Source: Pseudomonas sp. gcc21 (GTDB lineage: Bacteria; Pseudomonadota; Gammaproteobacteria; Pseudomonadales; Pseudomonadaceae). From it: DNA of 64,000 nt. Location of the stretch: the NCBI RefSeq assembly GCF_012844345.1, contig NZ_CP051625.1, positions 1,798,001 to 1,862,000 of the forward strand. Reading direction: 5' to 3'. The notes beneath the pieces are model-generated. The model made no database searches, was not told the origin of the DNA, and saw only the letters and a program-made list of their open reading frames with translations. Both the position numbers and the translations under genes were made by a program. Positions 31,504 to 40,874 of this stretch are shown here, in pieces (position 1 is the first letter of the stretch; every line of letters starts with the position of its first letter).

Positions 31504-32769
31504 TCACTGGCGAATGTGCCCGTCGCCGAACACCACGTACTTCTCGCTGGTCAAGCCTTCCAGACCCACCGGCCCGCGGGCGTGAATCTTGTCGGTAGAG
31601 ATGCCGATCTCGGCACCCAGGCCGTACTCGAAACCGTCGGCGAAACGCGTCGAGGCGTTGATCATCACCGAACTGGAATCCACTTCAGCAAGGAAGCGCC
31701 GGGCGCGGGTGTAATCCTCCGAAACCATGGCGTCGGTGTGCTGGGAGCTATAGGTATTGATGTGTTCGATCGCGGCGTCCATATCCTCTACTACCCGGAT
31801 TGACAGAACAGGCGCCAGATACTCGGTATTCCAGTCCTCTTCACTGGCGGGCGCTGCGCCGGCCACAATCCCGCAGGTGGCGGGGCATCCGCGCAGCTCA
31901 ACTTGCTTCTCGGCGTAGCCCTGCGCTATCCGGGGCAGAAACGCCTCTGCTATGGCCTTGTGCACCAGTAGGGTTTCCATTGCATTGCACACACCATAAC
32001 GGTGGGTTTTGGCATTGAGGGCGATGGCTTCGGCCTTGTCCAGATCGGCTTTGTCATCCACATACACATGGCAGATGCCGTCGAGATGCTTGATCACCGG
32101 TACGCGCGCGTCGCGACTGATCCGCTCGATCAGACCTTTACCGCCACGGGGAACGATCACGTCCACAAACTCAGGCATGGTGATCAGGGCGCCCACTGCA
32201 GCGCGGTCAATTGTTTCCACCACTTGAACAACTTCCTGCGGCAACCCTGCCTGGTCCAGCCCGCGGCGCAGGCAGCGCGCAATTGCCTGGTTGGAATGGA
32301 TCGATTCAGAGCCACCCCGCAGGATGCAGGCATTGCCGGATTTCAGACACAGACTGGCCGCTTCGACCGTCACGTTCGGACGCGACTCATAGATGATGCC
32401 GATGACGCCAAGCGGTACACGCATGCGCCCGACCTGAATACCCGAGGGCAGGAATTTCATGTCGCGAATAGAACCGATAGGATCAGACAGCGCGGCCACC
32501 TGGCGCAGGCCCTCGACCATCGCTTCAAGGCGCTCCGGCGTCAATGCCAGCCGGTCGAGCATCGCCTCGTCCAGCCCGCTCTCACGCCCGGCCTGCAGAT
32601 CGAGCGCGTTGGCCTCAATCAGCTCGGCGCTGGCCTCGATGATTGCATCAGCCGTTGCCAGCAACGCCTGGTTCTTGACAGCCGTGCTGGCGCGGGCGAT
32701 AACACGCGAAGCCTGGCGGGCCTGACGACCCAGCCCTGCCATGTATTCGGTTACCTGCTCTGTATTCAT
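31504..32769 (-). CDS. proA: Gamma-glutamyl phosphate reductase
   Basis: NADPH-dependent second step of proline synthesis from glutamate. The 421 residues have the ALDH-like fold; the catalytic cysteine is in [12 protein letters not shown], with the nucleotide loop in [21 protein letters not shown] 32769 is chosen because AGG lies six bases upstream; ATG 32775 has the same AGG immediately adjacent. It is the first gene of the minus-strand run that continues to lipB. Confidence 0.97.
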   Translation of the reverse strand: MNTEQVTEYMAGLGRQARQASRVIARASTAVKNQALLATADAIIEASAELIEANALDLQAGRESGLDEAMLDRLALTPERLEAMVEGLRQVAALSDPIGSIRDMKFLPSGIQVGRMRVPLGVIGIIYESRPNVTVEAASLCLKSGNACILRGGSESIHSNQAIARCLRRGLDQAGLPQEVVQVVETIDRAAVGALITMPEFVDVIVPRGGKGLIERISRDARVPVIKHLDGICHVYVDDKADLDKAEAIALNAKTHRYGVCNAMETLLVHKAIAEAFLPRIAQGYAEKQVELRGCPATCGIVAGAAPASEEDWNTEYLAPVLSIRVVEDMDAAIEHINTYSSQHTDAMVSEDYTRARRFLAEVDSSSVMINASTRFADGFEYGLGAEIGISTDKIHARGPVGLEGLTSEKYVVFGDGHIRQ

Positions 32770-32804
32770 GCCCATCCTGAAATGCCTGCCGGAACAAAAG
32801 CCGC

Positions 32805-32833
32805 ATTATAGCGGCCCGCCAGGGTGCTGGACA
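32805..32833 (-). promoter_or_regulatory. Putative promoter of the proA-lipB gene run
   Basis: On the minus strand a perfect TATAAT (32810 to 32805) lies 35 bases before the proA start, with TGTCCA as a weak -35 box after 17 bases. The -10 box sits in the loop of a GCCGC-N6-GCGGC palindrome, which could be an operator. Confidence 0.55.
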
Positions 32834-32858
32834 GGGCGAACCTGCTATGATCTCGGAT

Positions 32859-33572
32859 ATGTCAGTTACTCAGCTTCCCTGGCCCTCTGCCCGCCCTCTG
32901 GCGAACAGTTTCTTCCATCGCGAATCTCGTCAAGTCGCTGTCGAGCTATTGGGCAAAGTTATCCGCCATAAGGTTGACGGGCTGTGGCTTTCGGCGCGCA
33001 TCATCGAGACCGAAGCCTACAAACTCGAAGACAAGGGCAGCCACGCCTCACTCGGCTACACCCATACTCGCCGCGCCCTGTTCATGGACGGCGGCACCAT
33101 CTACATGTACTACGCCCGCGGCGGCGACTCGCTGAACATCAGCGCCGCAGGCCCCGGCAATGCCGTACTGATCAAGTCAGCCTTTCCCGTTACCGATGAG
33201 GTCAGTGGCCCCGATAGCCTGGCACTCATGCACAAGCTCAACCCGGCGCAGAACGGCAGTCAGCGCCCGATCGAAAAACTCTGCTCCGGCCAGACATTGC
33301 TGTGCAAGGCGCTCGGACTGAAGGTGCCTGAGTGGACGGCGCAGCAGTTCGACACATCAAGGTTCTTCATCGACGATGACGGCTATCGTCCTGAAGAAAT
33401 CATCCAGACCACCCGCCTGGGCATACCGACGGGTCGGGATGAGCACCTGATGTACCGTTTCGTTGATGCCGCCTACGCACGGGTCTGCACCCGCAACCCG
33501 CTGGGACGCACGCGCCTGGAGGGCGAGCACTACCATTACATTGGCAGCGCCGGAGTCTGCAGACTTGATTGA
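32859..33572 (+). CDS. mpg: DNA-3-methyladenine glycosylase, AAG/MPG family
   Basis: Removes alkylated and deaminated purines to start base-excision repair. The 237 residues show the AAG fold signatures: ANSFFHRESRQVAVELLGKVI, IIETEAYKLEDKGSHASLGYTHTRRALFMDGGTIYMYYARGG in pieces (catalytic Glu in ETEAY; the Tyr/His of the family in SHAS), and RLGIPTGRDEHLMYRF. The start is uncertain: ATG 32859 follows a TATGAT at 32846-32851 by seven bases, whereas ATG 32847 lies inside that possible -10 box. Confidence 0.93.
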   Translation: MSVTQLPWPSARPLANSFFHRESRQVAVELLGKVIRHKVDGLWLSARIIETEAYKLEDKGSHASLGYTHTRRALFMDGGTIYMYYARGGDSLNISAAGPGNAVLIKSAFPVTDEVSGPDSLALMHKLNPAQNGSQRPIEKLCSGQTLLCKALGLKVPEWTAQQFDTSRFFIDDDGYRPEEIIQTTRLGIPTGRDEHLMYRFVDAAYARVCTRNPLGRTRLEGEHYHYIGSAGVCRLD

Positions 33573-33579
33573 AGCCTTG

Positions 33580-34806
33580 ATGGCCTGGCTCAGCACGCAC
33601 TCTCAGTGGCTGGGTTTCGCCATCTTCCTGATTGCACTGGTTGAGTCACTTGCCATTGCCGGGCTGTTGGTGCCCGGCGTCGTGCTGATGTTCGCCGCCA
33701 CTGCCATGGCAGGAGGCGGAGACCTGCGGATGTGGGCCACCCTCGCCTGGGCGTTCAGTGGCGCGGTGGTTGGTGACCTGTTGAGCTTCGCTCTGGGCCG
33801 GGTGTTCCATCAGGATATCCGGCGGTTATCCCTGTTTCGCCGCCATCCACAATGGATTGACCGCGGCGAACGCTTCTTCCGGCACTACGGCGTGCTGAGC
33901 ATTCTGATAGGCCGCTTCGTCGGGCCGATACGCCCAGTCATCCCCATGGTCGCGGGCATGTTCGATATGCCGGTTTGGCGGTTCATATCGATCAATATCC
34001 TGTCTGCCCTGGCCTGGGCCCCGGCATATGTTTTGCCAGGGTTCTTTGCCGGACGCGCCCTGCGCTGGCCGGTGCCCGAATATTTCTGGCCCCAGACCCT
34101 GGGATTGCTCGCGGCGCTCGCAGGACTGGGACTCGTAGTGCTAACGCTTCTGCGCCTTCAGGAGCGCTGGTCACCCTTCGCTGCTGGCGCGCTAACGCTG
34201 TTCAGCGTCCCGCTGCTGTATTTCGCGCGTCCCTGGTTCGGTATCGCGGAGTTTACCGCAACCACCTGGCTGGCAGCCTACAATGATCTGGTCGCACCCT
34301 TTCTAACCCATACCCGCGCATTGATTTCGCCGGTATACCCCGCGCTGCTTGGCACGCTGCTCATGATCACGCTGCTTCTGTTACGCCAATGGCAACAACT
34401 GGCCTACTGTTTCTTGAGCGTCTTACTCTGCATCACCTTCGCCTGGCTGCCAGGGCTGACCTATGAGGGAATGATTCTGTCGAATTCGCTGGCACTGGGC
34501 ATGATCATCACGGTGATTTGCAACCGTGAGCAGGGCTTCTGGCGCCGCACGGCCTGGCTGCTCTATCTGACCCCCCTCTGCTTTCTGCTGATCGGGTCGG
34601 CGTTGATCAGCCTTGCCACCCCGCCTTTGGTCGCCATCAACGCCCTACTACTGGCCGCGGCTGCCACGCTTCTCAGCCTGTGGCTGGTCGACCGGGGCGC
34701 GATAATGGGCGCGCCGACGGCGCCGCTCGCGTACCTGCTACCCCTCTGCCCGCTGGCCGCTTTTGTGTTGCTGCTGATCAGTCCGCTCTTCGCGATAAAC
34801 AGCTGA
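33580..34806 (+). CDS. DedA-family membrane protein with extra C-terminal membrane domain
   Basis: A 408-residue polytopic protein. The N-terminal half (about 1-180) is a DedA/VTT domain: ESLAIAGLLVPGVVLMFAATAMAGGG, then FRRHYGVLSILIGRFVGPIRPVIPMVAGMF. DedA proteins act in membrane homeostasis and undecaprenyl/lipid flipping. The C-terminal half has about seven further membrane segments where many Pseudomonas DedA proteins carry a PAP2 phosphatase domain, but the KxxxxxxRP, PSGH and SRxxxxxHxxxD motifs are absent, so a degenerate PAP2 remnant is possible. TTG 33565, overlapping mpg, is an alternative start. Confidence 0.85.
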   Translation: MAWLSTHSQWLGFAIFLIALVESLAIAGLLVPGVVLMFAATAMAGGGDLRMWATLAWAFSGAVVGDLLSFALGRVFHQDIRRLSLFRRHPQWIDRGERFFRHYGVLSILIGRFVGPIRPVIPMVAGMFDMPVWRFISINILSALAWAPAYVLPGFFAGRALRWPVPEYFWPQTLGLLAALAGLGLVVLTLLRLQERWSPFAAGALTLFSVPLLYFARPWFGIAEFTATTWLAAYNDLVAPFLTHTRALISPVYPALLGTLLMITLLLLRQWQQLAYCFLSVLLCITFAWLPGLTYEGMILSNSLALGMIITVICNREQGFWRRTAWLLYLTPLCFLLIGSALISLATPPLVAINALLLAAAATLLSLWLVDRGAIMGAPTAPLAYLLPLCPLAAFVLLLISPLFAINS

Positions 34807-34818
34807 CGACAGCGCACG

Positions 34819-35817
34819 TCATTTGCGATCGGCCGCCTTTTCTCTCGCCAGATTGATTGCTGCCAGAACCTGTTGCGGCTCGACGTGGTGCGGCATATGC
34901 CCCACCCCGGGAAATACCCAGTAATCCGAACCACGCACCTCAGCGTGCAAGCGCGCCGAATGATCCAATGGGCTGAGCACCCGATCTCCATCGCCGGAAA
35001 TAATGACGCAGGGTTTTTCGAGCTCAGAGTAGCGGTTATGCAGGCTGTCACTGGCGGGATTGAGCAAGGCGAACTCCTCATTCGCCGTGCGCAACGCAAG
35101 GGGACGCAGACTTAACCAGACCGGGAACTGGTTCTTGAAATGCTCAGGCACCGGCCCTGGCGCAAAAATATTCCTCAATCCCAGATGCCAGGCCGCGCGC
35201 ACCAGCCAGGGCGAGAGCGTATAACGCAAGATATCGCCGAACAGAGGCAAGCCGGTAACGCTGGTCAGCGCGAGTTCCGGCCGGGATGTCGGATAAAAAT
35301 AGCCACTCATCAATACCACGCCTTTAATCGACCAGGGAAAGTCGAGACCCAGCGCCAACGCGACCATCGCGCCCCATGAGTGGCCGAGCACGAGCGGCTG
35401 GTCGATATCCAGCTTACGGAACGCCTCCTGAAATAGCGCAGCCTGGGTGACCGGCCCCCATACGGTCGAACGTGGCCGTTCGCTGTATCCGTAACCGGGC
35501 CTATCGAAGACGATCACCCGGTACCGCTCGGCAGCCATCTCCAGGAAGGGGCTGATCAGAAAATCGTCGGTCATGCTGGCAGCGCCATGCAGCAATACCA
35601 GTGGCTCACCGGAACCGCGCTCGACATAGTGCAACCGCACTCCATCGACTTCGACGAACTGCCCGGCCGGCGGGTATTCCTTCTCAGCGCGGGATGTACA
35701 ATACCGCGCAGCCGCAGCCGATGCGCCAAGTGCAGCGGCAACCAGCGCAAAAGACGACACTCCTCCCTTGCCGCCGTGTTCGGTGGCGTGATCAGTAACA
35801 GGCTTTCGCGTTCTCAT
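34819..35817 (-). CDS. Alpha/beta hydrolase with N-terminal anchor
   Basis: A 332-residue protein with a hydrophobic segment (about 20-38; anchor or signal) and an alpha/beta-hydrolase domain (about 55-325). The nucleophile is S147 in GHSWGAM, the oxyanion loop HGAASM, the acid probably D278 or D285 in GDGDRVLSPLD, and the base H307 in GVGHMPHH. Substrate cannot be read; esterases, lipases and epoxide-hydrolase-like proteins share this pattern. It converges on the DedA gene with a 12-base gap. Confidence 0.88.
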   Translation of the reverse strand: MRTRKPVTDHATEHGGKGGVSSFALVAAALGASAAAARYCTSRAEKEYPPAGQFVEVDGVRLHYVERGSGEPLVLLHGAASMTDDFLISPFLEMAAERYRVIVFDRPGYGYSERPRSTVWGPVTQAALFQEAFRKLDIDQPLVLGHSWGAMVALALGLDFPWSIKGVVLMSGYFYPTSRPELALTSVTGLPLFGDILRYTLSPWLVRAAWHLGLRNIFAPGPVPEHFKNQFPVWLSLRPLALRTANEEFALLNPASDSLHNRYSELEKPCVIISGDGDRVLSPLDHSARLHAEVRGSDYWVFPGVGHMPHHVEPQQVLAAINLAREKAADRK

Positions 35818-35906
35818 ATCGGGCCTCGCTCAGGGACAAAGTGTTTTAGACAGTCCCTGCGCTGGCGGTTCGTGACGGGTGCTGGATATCGACGGTGAGC
35901 AGCTGA

Positions 35907-36491
35907 TCAGGACTGCAAAGCCTGCAGCCATTCTGTTATTTGCTCCAGGCGCGCAGCAGGTGAGTCGATTCCCAGCAACGCTGCCTTCTGATCAATACTG
36001 AACGGCAGGAGATAGGCCAGCTGATAGGCGAGCGCCTGCTGACTGTCCGCGACAGGAGGAAGCCCCAGGCCGGCGGCCATCGGGTGTTGAAGAAGGCTGT
36101 CGCGCAGGGCAAGCATATCGGCATGCTCGTCTGTCGGACACGTGTCTGGCGCCTCTTCCAGCCAATCGACCCCGCCCACAACCAGACCGTCGCTGGCGAC
36201 CTCAACGTCCAGAATTCGCGCACGTCGCTGGCCTTGTACCCTGATCCCTAACAGGCCGTTATCCCCTTGCTGCCAGTCGATTATGCGCGCCTCGCAGCCC
36301 AGTGAGTTGAATTTGAGATTACCTGACCCGGTCTCCGGCCCCGATTCCAGGCCGACCACGACGAAGCCCTGATCCTGTTTGAAGCAGCGACTGACCATGT
36401 CGAGATAGCGTGCTTCGAAAATCTGCAGATCCATCACACAGGAGGGCAACAACACCGTCTTCAAGGGAAACAGGGCAAATTGATTCGACAT
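35907..36491 (-). CDS. Lon-protease substrate-binding-domain protein (no protease domain)
   Basis: A 194-residue protein made only of the Lon N-terminal (LON_substr_bdg) domain: FALFPLKTVLLPSCVMDLQIFEARYLDMV, GIRVQGQRRARI, and a helical C-terminal bundle. There is no AAA+ or protease part, and this stand-alone form is common in gammaproteobacteria with unknown role. ATG 36491 has a good GAGAGGCTGGA leader and is preferred over the upstream in-frame start at 36512. Confidence 0.9.
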   Translation of the reverse strand: MSNQFALFPLKTVLLPSCVMDLQIFEARYLDMVSRCFKQDQGFVVVGLESGPETGSGNLKFNSLGCEARIIDWQQGDNGLLGIRVQGQRRARILDVEVASDGLVVGGVDWLEEAPDTCPTDEHADMLALRDSLLQHPMAAGLGLPPVADSQQALAYQLAYLLPFSIDQKAALLGIDSPAARLEQITEWLQALQS

Positions 36492-36704
36492 TCCAGCCTC
36501 TCGATTGAGCATTCTGTCAGCCAGAATAGCGAAGCGCGGCGGTCAGGTCATTCAGCAAACCTATTTACCGGACAGCTCAATTGACCGGGCCACGGACAGT
36601 TGCAACCATGCAGAACGACTCCGCAGGGAGACCAAGGAGCCTCTGAAGAACGGGTAGTCCCGATCAGGCAGAGGATCCCAGAACAATGACCATGGAGAAT
36701 AGTT

Positions 36705-37160
36705 ATGACCGCCGTACCCGTTTCCGAACTGAAATCCTACATTGGCAAGAATCTGGGCCATTCCGACTGGCTGCAGATCGATCAGGAGCGCGTGAACCAG
36801 TTCGCCGAATGTACCGGCGATCATCAGTTCATCCATATTGACGAAGAAAAAGCCAAACAGACGCCCTTCGGCGGGACCATCGCGCACGGCTTCCTGTCAC
36901 TTTCATTGCTGCCCGTTCTGTCATCCCAGATATCGCTGCGCCCTGAAGGGCTGAAGATGGCAGTCAACTATGGCCTCGATAGCCTGCGGTTTATCCAGCC
37001 GGTACGGGTTGGCTCGCGGGTGCGGCTGCACAGCGAAGTCCTGGACGTCACCGAGAAAAAGCCTGGTCAGTGGCTGGTGAAAGCCCGCTCGACATTGGAA
37101 ATCGAAGGCGTCGACAAGCCAGCCTTTATCGCTGAAGGCTTGAGTCTGTATTTCGTATAA
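36705..37160 (+). CDS. MaoC-family (R)-specific enoyl-CoA hydratase-like dehydratase
   Basis: A 151-residue hot-dog-fold protein with the hydratase-2 motif: D39 and H44 in ECTGDHQFIHID, then TPFGGTIAHGFLSLSLLP. These residues hydrate trans-2-enoyl-CoA in PhaJ-type enzymes, so a role in fatty-acid or PHA-related metabolism is likely; the exact substrate is not known. The ATG has GGAG seven bases upstream. It stands alone between oppositely oriented genes. Confidence 0.92.
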   Translation: MTAVPVSELKSYIGKNLGHSDWLQIDQERVNQFAECTGDHQFIHIDEEKAKQTPFGGTIAHGFLSLSLLPVLSSQISLRPEGLKMAVNYGLDSLRFIQPVRVGSRVRLHSEVLDVTEKKPGQWLVKARSTLEIEGVDKPAFIAEGLSLYFV

Positions 37161-37202
37161 GCAGTGCGCCGGGCCGCAACGGTCCGGCAATTCGCCCGCC
37201 GT

Positions 37203-37808
37203 TCACTCGCCCCAGGCGGGCAGCAAGTCCTGATCGATACCCAGCTGGTTAAGAATCCGCGCCACGACGAAATCCACCATATCGCTGACCGACTCTGGCC
37301 TGTGATAAAAGCCCGGACTGGCCGGCAAGATCACCGCACCCATGTGGCTCAGCTTGAGCATATTTTCCAGATGCACCGTCGAATAGGGCGATTCGCGCGG
37401 AACCAGAATCAGCTTGCGCCGCTCCTTCAGTGCTACATCGGCAGCACGTTCTATCAGGTTATTGCTGGCCCCCGTGGCAATCGCCGAGAGCGTGCCGGTG
37501 GAACATGGGCACACCACCATGGACGCCGGCGCGCCAGAGCCGGAAGCCACCGGAGCCATCCAGTCCTGCTTGCCATATACGCGGATCTGCCCCGGCCGCG
37601 CAGCGTACCGTTCGGTCAGGAAGGTCTCGAGCGCCTGGGGCTTGGGCGGCAGGTTCAGCTCGGTTTCAGTGGCGACCACCAGCTGGGCGGCCTGGGAAAT
37701 CAGAAAGGATACCTCTACCTCAGCCCGGACCAGGCACTCCAGCAACCGCAGCGCGTATTGCGCACCGGAGGCGCCGGTTACCGCGAGCGTCACGCGCATC
37801 TCAGCCAT
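37203..37808 (-). CDS. ubiX: Flavin prenyltransferase UbiX
   Basis: Makes prenylated FMN, the cofactor for the UbiD decarboxylase of ubiquinone synthesis. The 201 residues start [24 protein letters not shown], with the phosphate/flavin loop GASGA, the prenyl-site [26 protein letters not shown] and the [16 protein letters not shown] motif. ATG 37808 overlaps mpl by eight bases; ATG 37799 is the alternative. Confidence 0.96.
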   Translation of the reverse strand: MAEMRVTLAVTGASGAQYALRLLECLVRAEVEVSFLISQAAQLVVATETELNLPPKPQALETFLTERYAARPGQIRVYGKQDWMAPVASGSGAPASMVVCPCSTGTLSAIATGASNNLIERAADVALKERRKLILVPRESPYSTVHLENMLKLSHMGAVILPASPGFYHRPESVSDMVDFVVARILNQLGIDQDLLPAWGE

Positions 37809-39162
37809 GTCGCGCCACCAAAGCTTTCGCCAATCGCTGATGAATGCCACCAAAGCCGCCATTACTCATGACCACCACGCGTGCACCGGGTCTGGCGCCG
37901 GCAACAACCTTGTCGATGATGCGCTCGATACTGGTTTCCACCTGAGCCGGCACCGGGCTTTGCTGAACCACCGACTCCAGTGACCAGTCGAGCCCTTCCG
38001 GCTGATACCAGATCACCTCACTGGCCTGCGCCACGCTCGCAGGCAATGACGCCATGTGACTGCCGAGACGCATGGTGTTGGAACGCGGCTCGATTACCGC
38101 AATCAGCTGAGCATCACCCATTTGAGCGCGCAGGCCGGCAATGGTCGTCGCGATAGCGGTGGGATGATGGGCAAAATCGTCGTACAGGATGATGTCATTC
38201 ACCTCGACCAGTTTTTCCATGCGCCGTTTGGCACTACGGAACCCCGCGAGGGATGTAATTGACTGTTGCGGCGTAACGCCTACGTGCCGCGCTGCAGCCA
38301 TGGCAGTCAAGGCGTTGGCTACGCTGTGATCGCCCGTTTGCGACCAATTCGCGACGCCCTGCACCTGGCCATCCAGCCACACTTCGAATTGCGACCCATC
38401 GGCGACGAGGAGCCTGGCTTGCCAGTTACCGCCCTCCCCGGTGGTTTGCGTCGGGGTCCAGCAGCCCATCTGGATGACGCGTTGCAGCGCCTGCTCGCCG
38501 TGCGGGTAAATAATCTGTCCGCTTGCAGGGACCGTACGCACCAGATGGTAGAATTGTCTTTCAATTGCAGCCAGATCCGGAAAGATATCCGCGTGATCGA
38601 ATTCAAGATTATTCAGGATTGCTGTGCGGGGCCGGTAATGCACGAACTTGGATCGTTTGTCGAAGAAAGCGCTGTCGTATTCATCTGCCTCAACGACGAA
38701 GAAAGGCGTGTCGCCGAGGCGAGCGGACAGACCGAAATTCTGCGGCACACCCCCTATCAGAAAGCCCGGCGCCATACCGGCATCTTCCAGTAACCAGGCA
38801 AGCAGGCTGGAGGTGGTTGTCTTGCCATGCGTGCCGGCAACCGCCATGACCCAGCGGTCCTGCAACACATATCGTGCAAGCCATTCCGGACCGGAGACAT
38901 AAGGCAGGCCCTTGTCCAGAACATGCTCGACTGCCGGATTACCGCGCGACAGGGCGTTGCCGATGATCACCAGATCAGGCGCAGGCTCCAGGTGCTCAGG
39001 CAGATATCCCTCCATGAGCTGGATCCCCTGCGCCTCGAGCTGAGTACTCATCGGCGGATAGACGTTGGCATCGCTGCCGCTCACCTGATGCCCGAGTTCC
39101 CGCGCAAGCAGGGCCAGCGACCCCATGAAAGTGCCGCAAATACCAAGAATATGCAGGTGCAT
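37801..39162 (-). CDS. mpl: UDP-MurNAc:tripeptide ligase of peptidoglycan recycling
   Basis: Attaches recovered L-Ala-gamma-D-Glu-meso-DAP to UDP-N-acetylmuramate. The 453 residues show a Mur-ligase layout: Rossmann N-domain ([17 protein letters not shown]), ATP loop [20 protein letters not shown], the [14 protein letters not shown] metal/substrate region and the C-terminal domain with [15 protein letters not shown]. It supplies the recycling arm that complements the wall-building cluster to its left. ubiX overlaps downstream. Confidence 0.97.
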   Translation of the reverse strand: MHLHILGICGTFMGSLALLARELGHQVSGSDANVYPPMSTQLEAQGIQLMEGYLPEHLEPAPDLVIIGNALSRGNPAVEHVLDKGLPYVSGPEWLARYVLQDRWVMAVAGTHGKTTTSSLLAWLLEDAGMAPGFLIGGVPQNFGLSARLGDTPFFVVEADEYDSAFFDKRSKFVHYRPRTAILNNLEFDHADIFPDLAAIERQFYHLVRTVPASGQIIYPHGEQALQRVIQMGCWTPTQTTGEGGNWQARLLVADGSQFEVWLDGQVQGVANWSQTGDHSVANALTAMAAARHVGVTPQQSITSLAGFRSAKRRMEKLVEVNDIILYDDFAHHPTAIATTIAGLRAQMGDAQLIAVIEPRSNTMRLGSHMASLPASVAQASEVIWYQPEGLDWSLESVVQQSPVPAQVETSIERIIDKVVAGARPGARVVVMSNGGFGGIHQRLAKALVARHG

Positions 39163-39394
39163 CGTCTATCCAGAATCAGGTTGCTTTGAGGTTGAATCGC
39201 GTCGCTGCGAATACTATCACGCACGCCCATGCAACCTTACAGCCCGCCGGAGGTCCATGCAAAGCGTGCGGCTTTGCGCTATTATCGCCGCCATTTTGCC
39301 GTAGGCCGTACCTCCGCTGAACGCGGCGCTCCTCGGGCGTTGCAGGGAGAGCCTATCTGCACCAGGCCATCAGCTTTCAAAACATGGAGTCAGC

Positions 39395-40654
39395 ATGACA
39401 GTCAAGAATGCCTTTTATGCCCAATCTGGCGGCGTTACCGCCGTCATCAACGCGTCGGCAGCGGGGGTAATCGAAACAGCTCGCCAACATCCGGACAAGA
39501 TTGGCAAGGTGTACGCCGGCCGCAACGGCATCATTGGCGCCCTGACCGAAGACCTGATCGATACCAGTCAGGAATCGGCAGAAAACATCGCAGCACTGCG
39601 TCACACCCCTTCCGGTGCCTTCGGCTCATGCCGTTACAAGCTCAAGAGCGTCGAAGCCAACCGCGCTGAGTACGAGCGACTGATTGAAGTATTCAAGGCG
39701 CACGATATCGGTTACTTCTTCTATAACGGCGGCGGGGATTCCGCTGATACCTGCCTCAAGGTATCGCAGCTGGCCGAAACCATGGGCTACCCGATCCAGG
39801 CCATCCACGTTCCCAAGACAGTCGATAACGATCTGCCGATCACTGATTGCTGCCCGGGCTTTGGCTCCGTAGCCAAGTATGTTGCCACCTCGATCCGTGA
39901 AGCCGGCTTTGACGTCGAGTCGATGTCAGCCACGTCCACAAAAGTATTCATTCTTGAAGTAATGGGCCGCCACGCCGGCTGGATTACTGCCGCCTGCGGC
40001 CTGGCCAGCGAAGGTCAGGGTCAGCCTCCGCACATCCTGCTGTTCCCTGAAATCGAATTTGACCAGGCAGCCTTCCTGGCGCGCGTAGACGAGTGTGTCA
40101 AAACCCACGGCTACTGTGTAATCGGTGTGTCCGAAGGCATCAAGAACAGCGATGGCAAGTTCCTTTCCGAATCCGGCCTGACCGACGCCTTCGGCCACGC
40201 CCAGCTCGGCGGTGTCGCACCCACGATCGCCAAGCTGGTCCAGCAGGAGCTGGGCTACAAGTACCACTGGGCCGTGGCTGACTACCTTCAGCGAGCTGCG
40301 CGTCACATCGCCTCCAAGGTGGATGTCGATCAGGCCTATGCCCTCGGTCAGGCCGCCGTCCGTATCGCCCTGGAAGGCAAGAATGCGATCATGCCGGCGA
40401 TTCGCCGTCTGCAGGACAGCCCTTACCAGTGGGATATCATCGAAGCACCGCTGAAAGATGTGGCGAACGTCGAGAAGTTCATGCCGCGCGACTTCATTAC
40501 CGAAGATGGCTTCCATATCACTGATGCCTGCCGCGAATACCTCTCGCCGCTGATCCAGGGTGAGGACTTCCCGCCCTTCGAGAATGGCCTGCCGAGCTAC
40601 GTGCGACTGAACAACGCTTCGGTCGAGCGCAAGCTGGAATCTTTCTCGGTCTGA
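39395..40654 (+). CDS. pfp: 6-phosphofructokinase, pyrophosphate-type
   Basis: Interconverts fructose-6-phosphate and fructose-1,6-bisphosphate, probably with pyrophosphate as donor. In the 419 residues the donor-site motifs read GGGDS (112-116) and PKTVDND (140-146); aspartate and lysine at the two switch positions mark PPi-dependent enzymes, whereas ATP enzymes have GGDGS and PGTIDND. The glycine before GDS, where D is typical, is a variant. MGRHAGWITAA and VGVSEG-type (VIGVSEGI) motifs are intact. A weak TATTAT at 39280-39285 lies upstream. ppa follows; most pseudomonads lack this enzyme and use Entner-Doudoroff. Confidence 0.93.
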   Translation: MTVKNAFYAQSGGVTAVINASAAGVIETARQHPDKIGKVYAGRNGIIGALTEDLIDTSQESAENIAALRHTPSGAFGSCRYKLKSVEANRAEYERLIEVFKAHDIGYFFYNGGGDSADTCLKVSQLAETMGYPIQAIHVPKTVDNDLPITDCCPGFGSVAKYVATSIREAGFDVESMSATSTKVFILEVMGRHAGWITAACGLASEGQGQPPHILLFPEIEFDQAAFLARVDECVKTHGYCVIGVSEGIKNSDGKFLSESGLTDAFGHAQLGGVAPTIAKLVQQELGYKYHWAVADYLQRAARHIASKVDVDQAYALGQAAVRIALEGKNAIMPAIRRLQDSPYQWDIIEAPLKDVANVEKFMPRDFITEDGFHITDACREYLSPLIQGEDFPPFENGLPSYVRLNNASVERKLESFSV

Positions 40655-40671
40655 TCGAGATTGCGGTAAAG

Positions 40672-40705
40672 GTAGAGGTCGGCTATCGCGCATCACGGCC
40701 TCTAC
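40672..40705. terminator. Stem-loop after pfp
   Basis: GTAGAGGTCG at 40672-40681 pairs with CGGCCTCTAC at 40696-40705 (one G-U). A second small hairpin (CTACT-AAAG-AGTAG, 40708-40721) follows. It begins 17 bases after the pfp stop and precedes the ppa promoter, so it probably ends the pfp transcript, though no U-run follows. Confidence 0.5.
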
Positions 40706-40748
40706 TGCTACTAAAGAGTAGTTAGACCATGGTTTTATAGCCCGGCGC

Positions 40749-40777
40749 TTGGTCTCCGGACCTAATGCCTCTATAAT
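40749..40777 (+). promoter_or_regulatory. Sigma-70-type promoter of ppa
   Basis: TTGGTC at 40749-40754 and a perfect TATAAT at 40772-40777 with an ideal 17-base spacer, about 98 bases before the ppa ATG. The leader of about 90 bases has no open frame of note. Confidence 0.72.
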
Positions 40778-40874
40778 CCCGGCCAACATTTTGCAGGTGC
40801 TACTGAACATCGCCTGGCCAGACGTCCAGCCAGGGCCGTTCAGCACTCTTCCCCATGCCCGTATCAGGTAAAAC

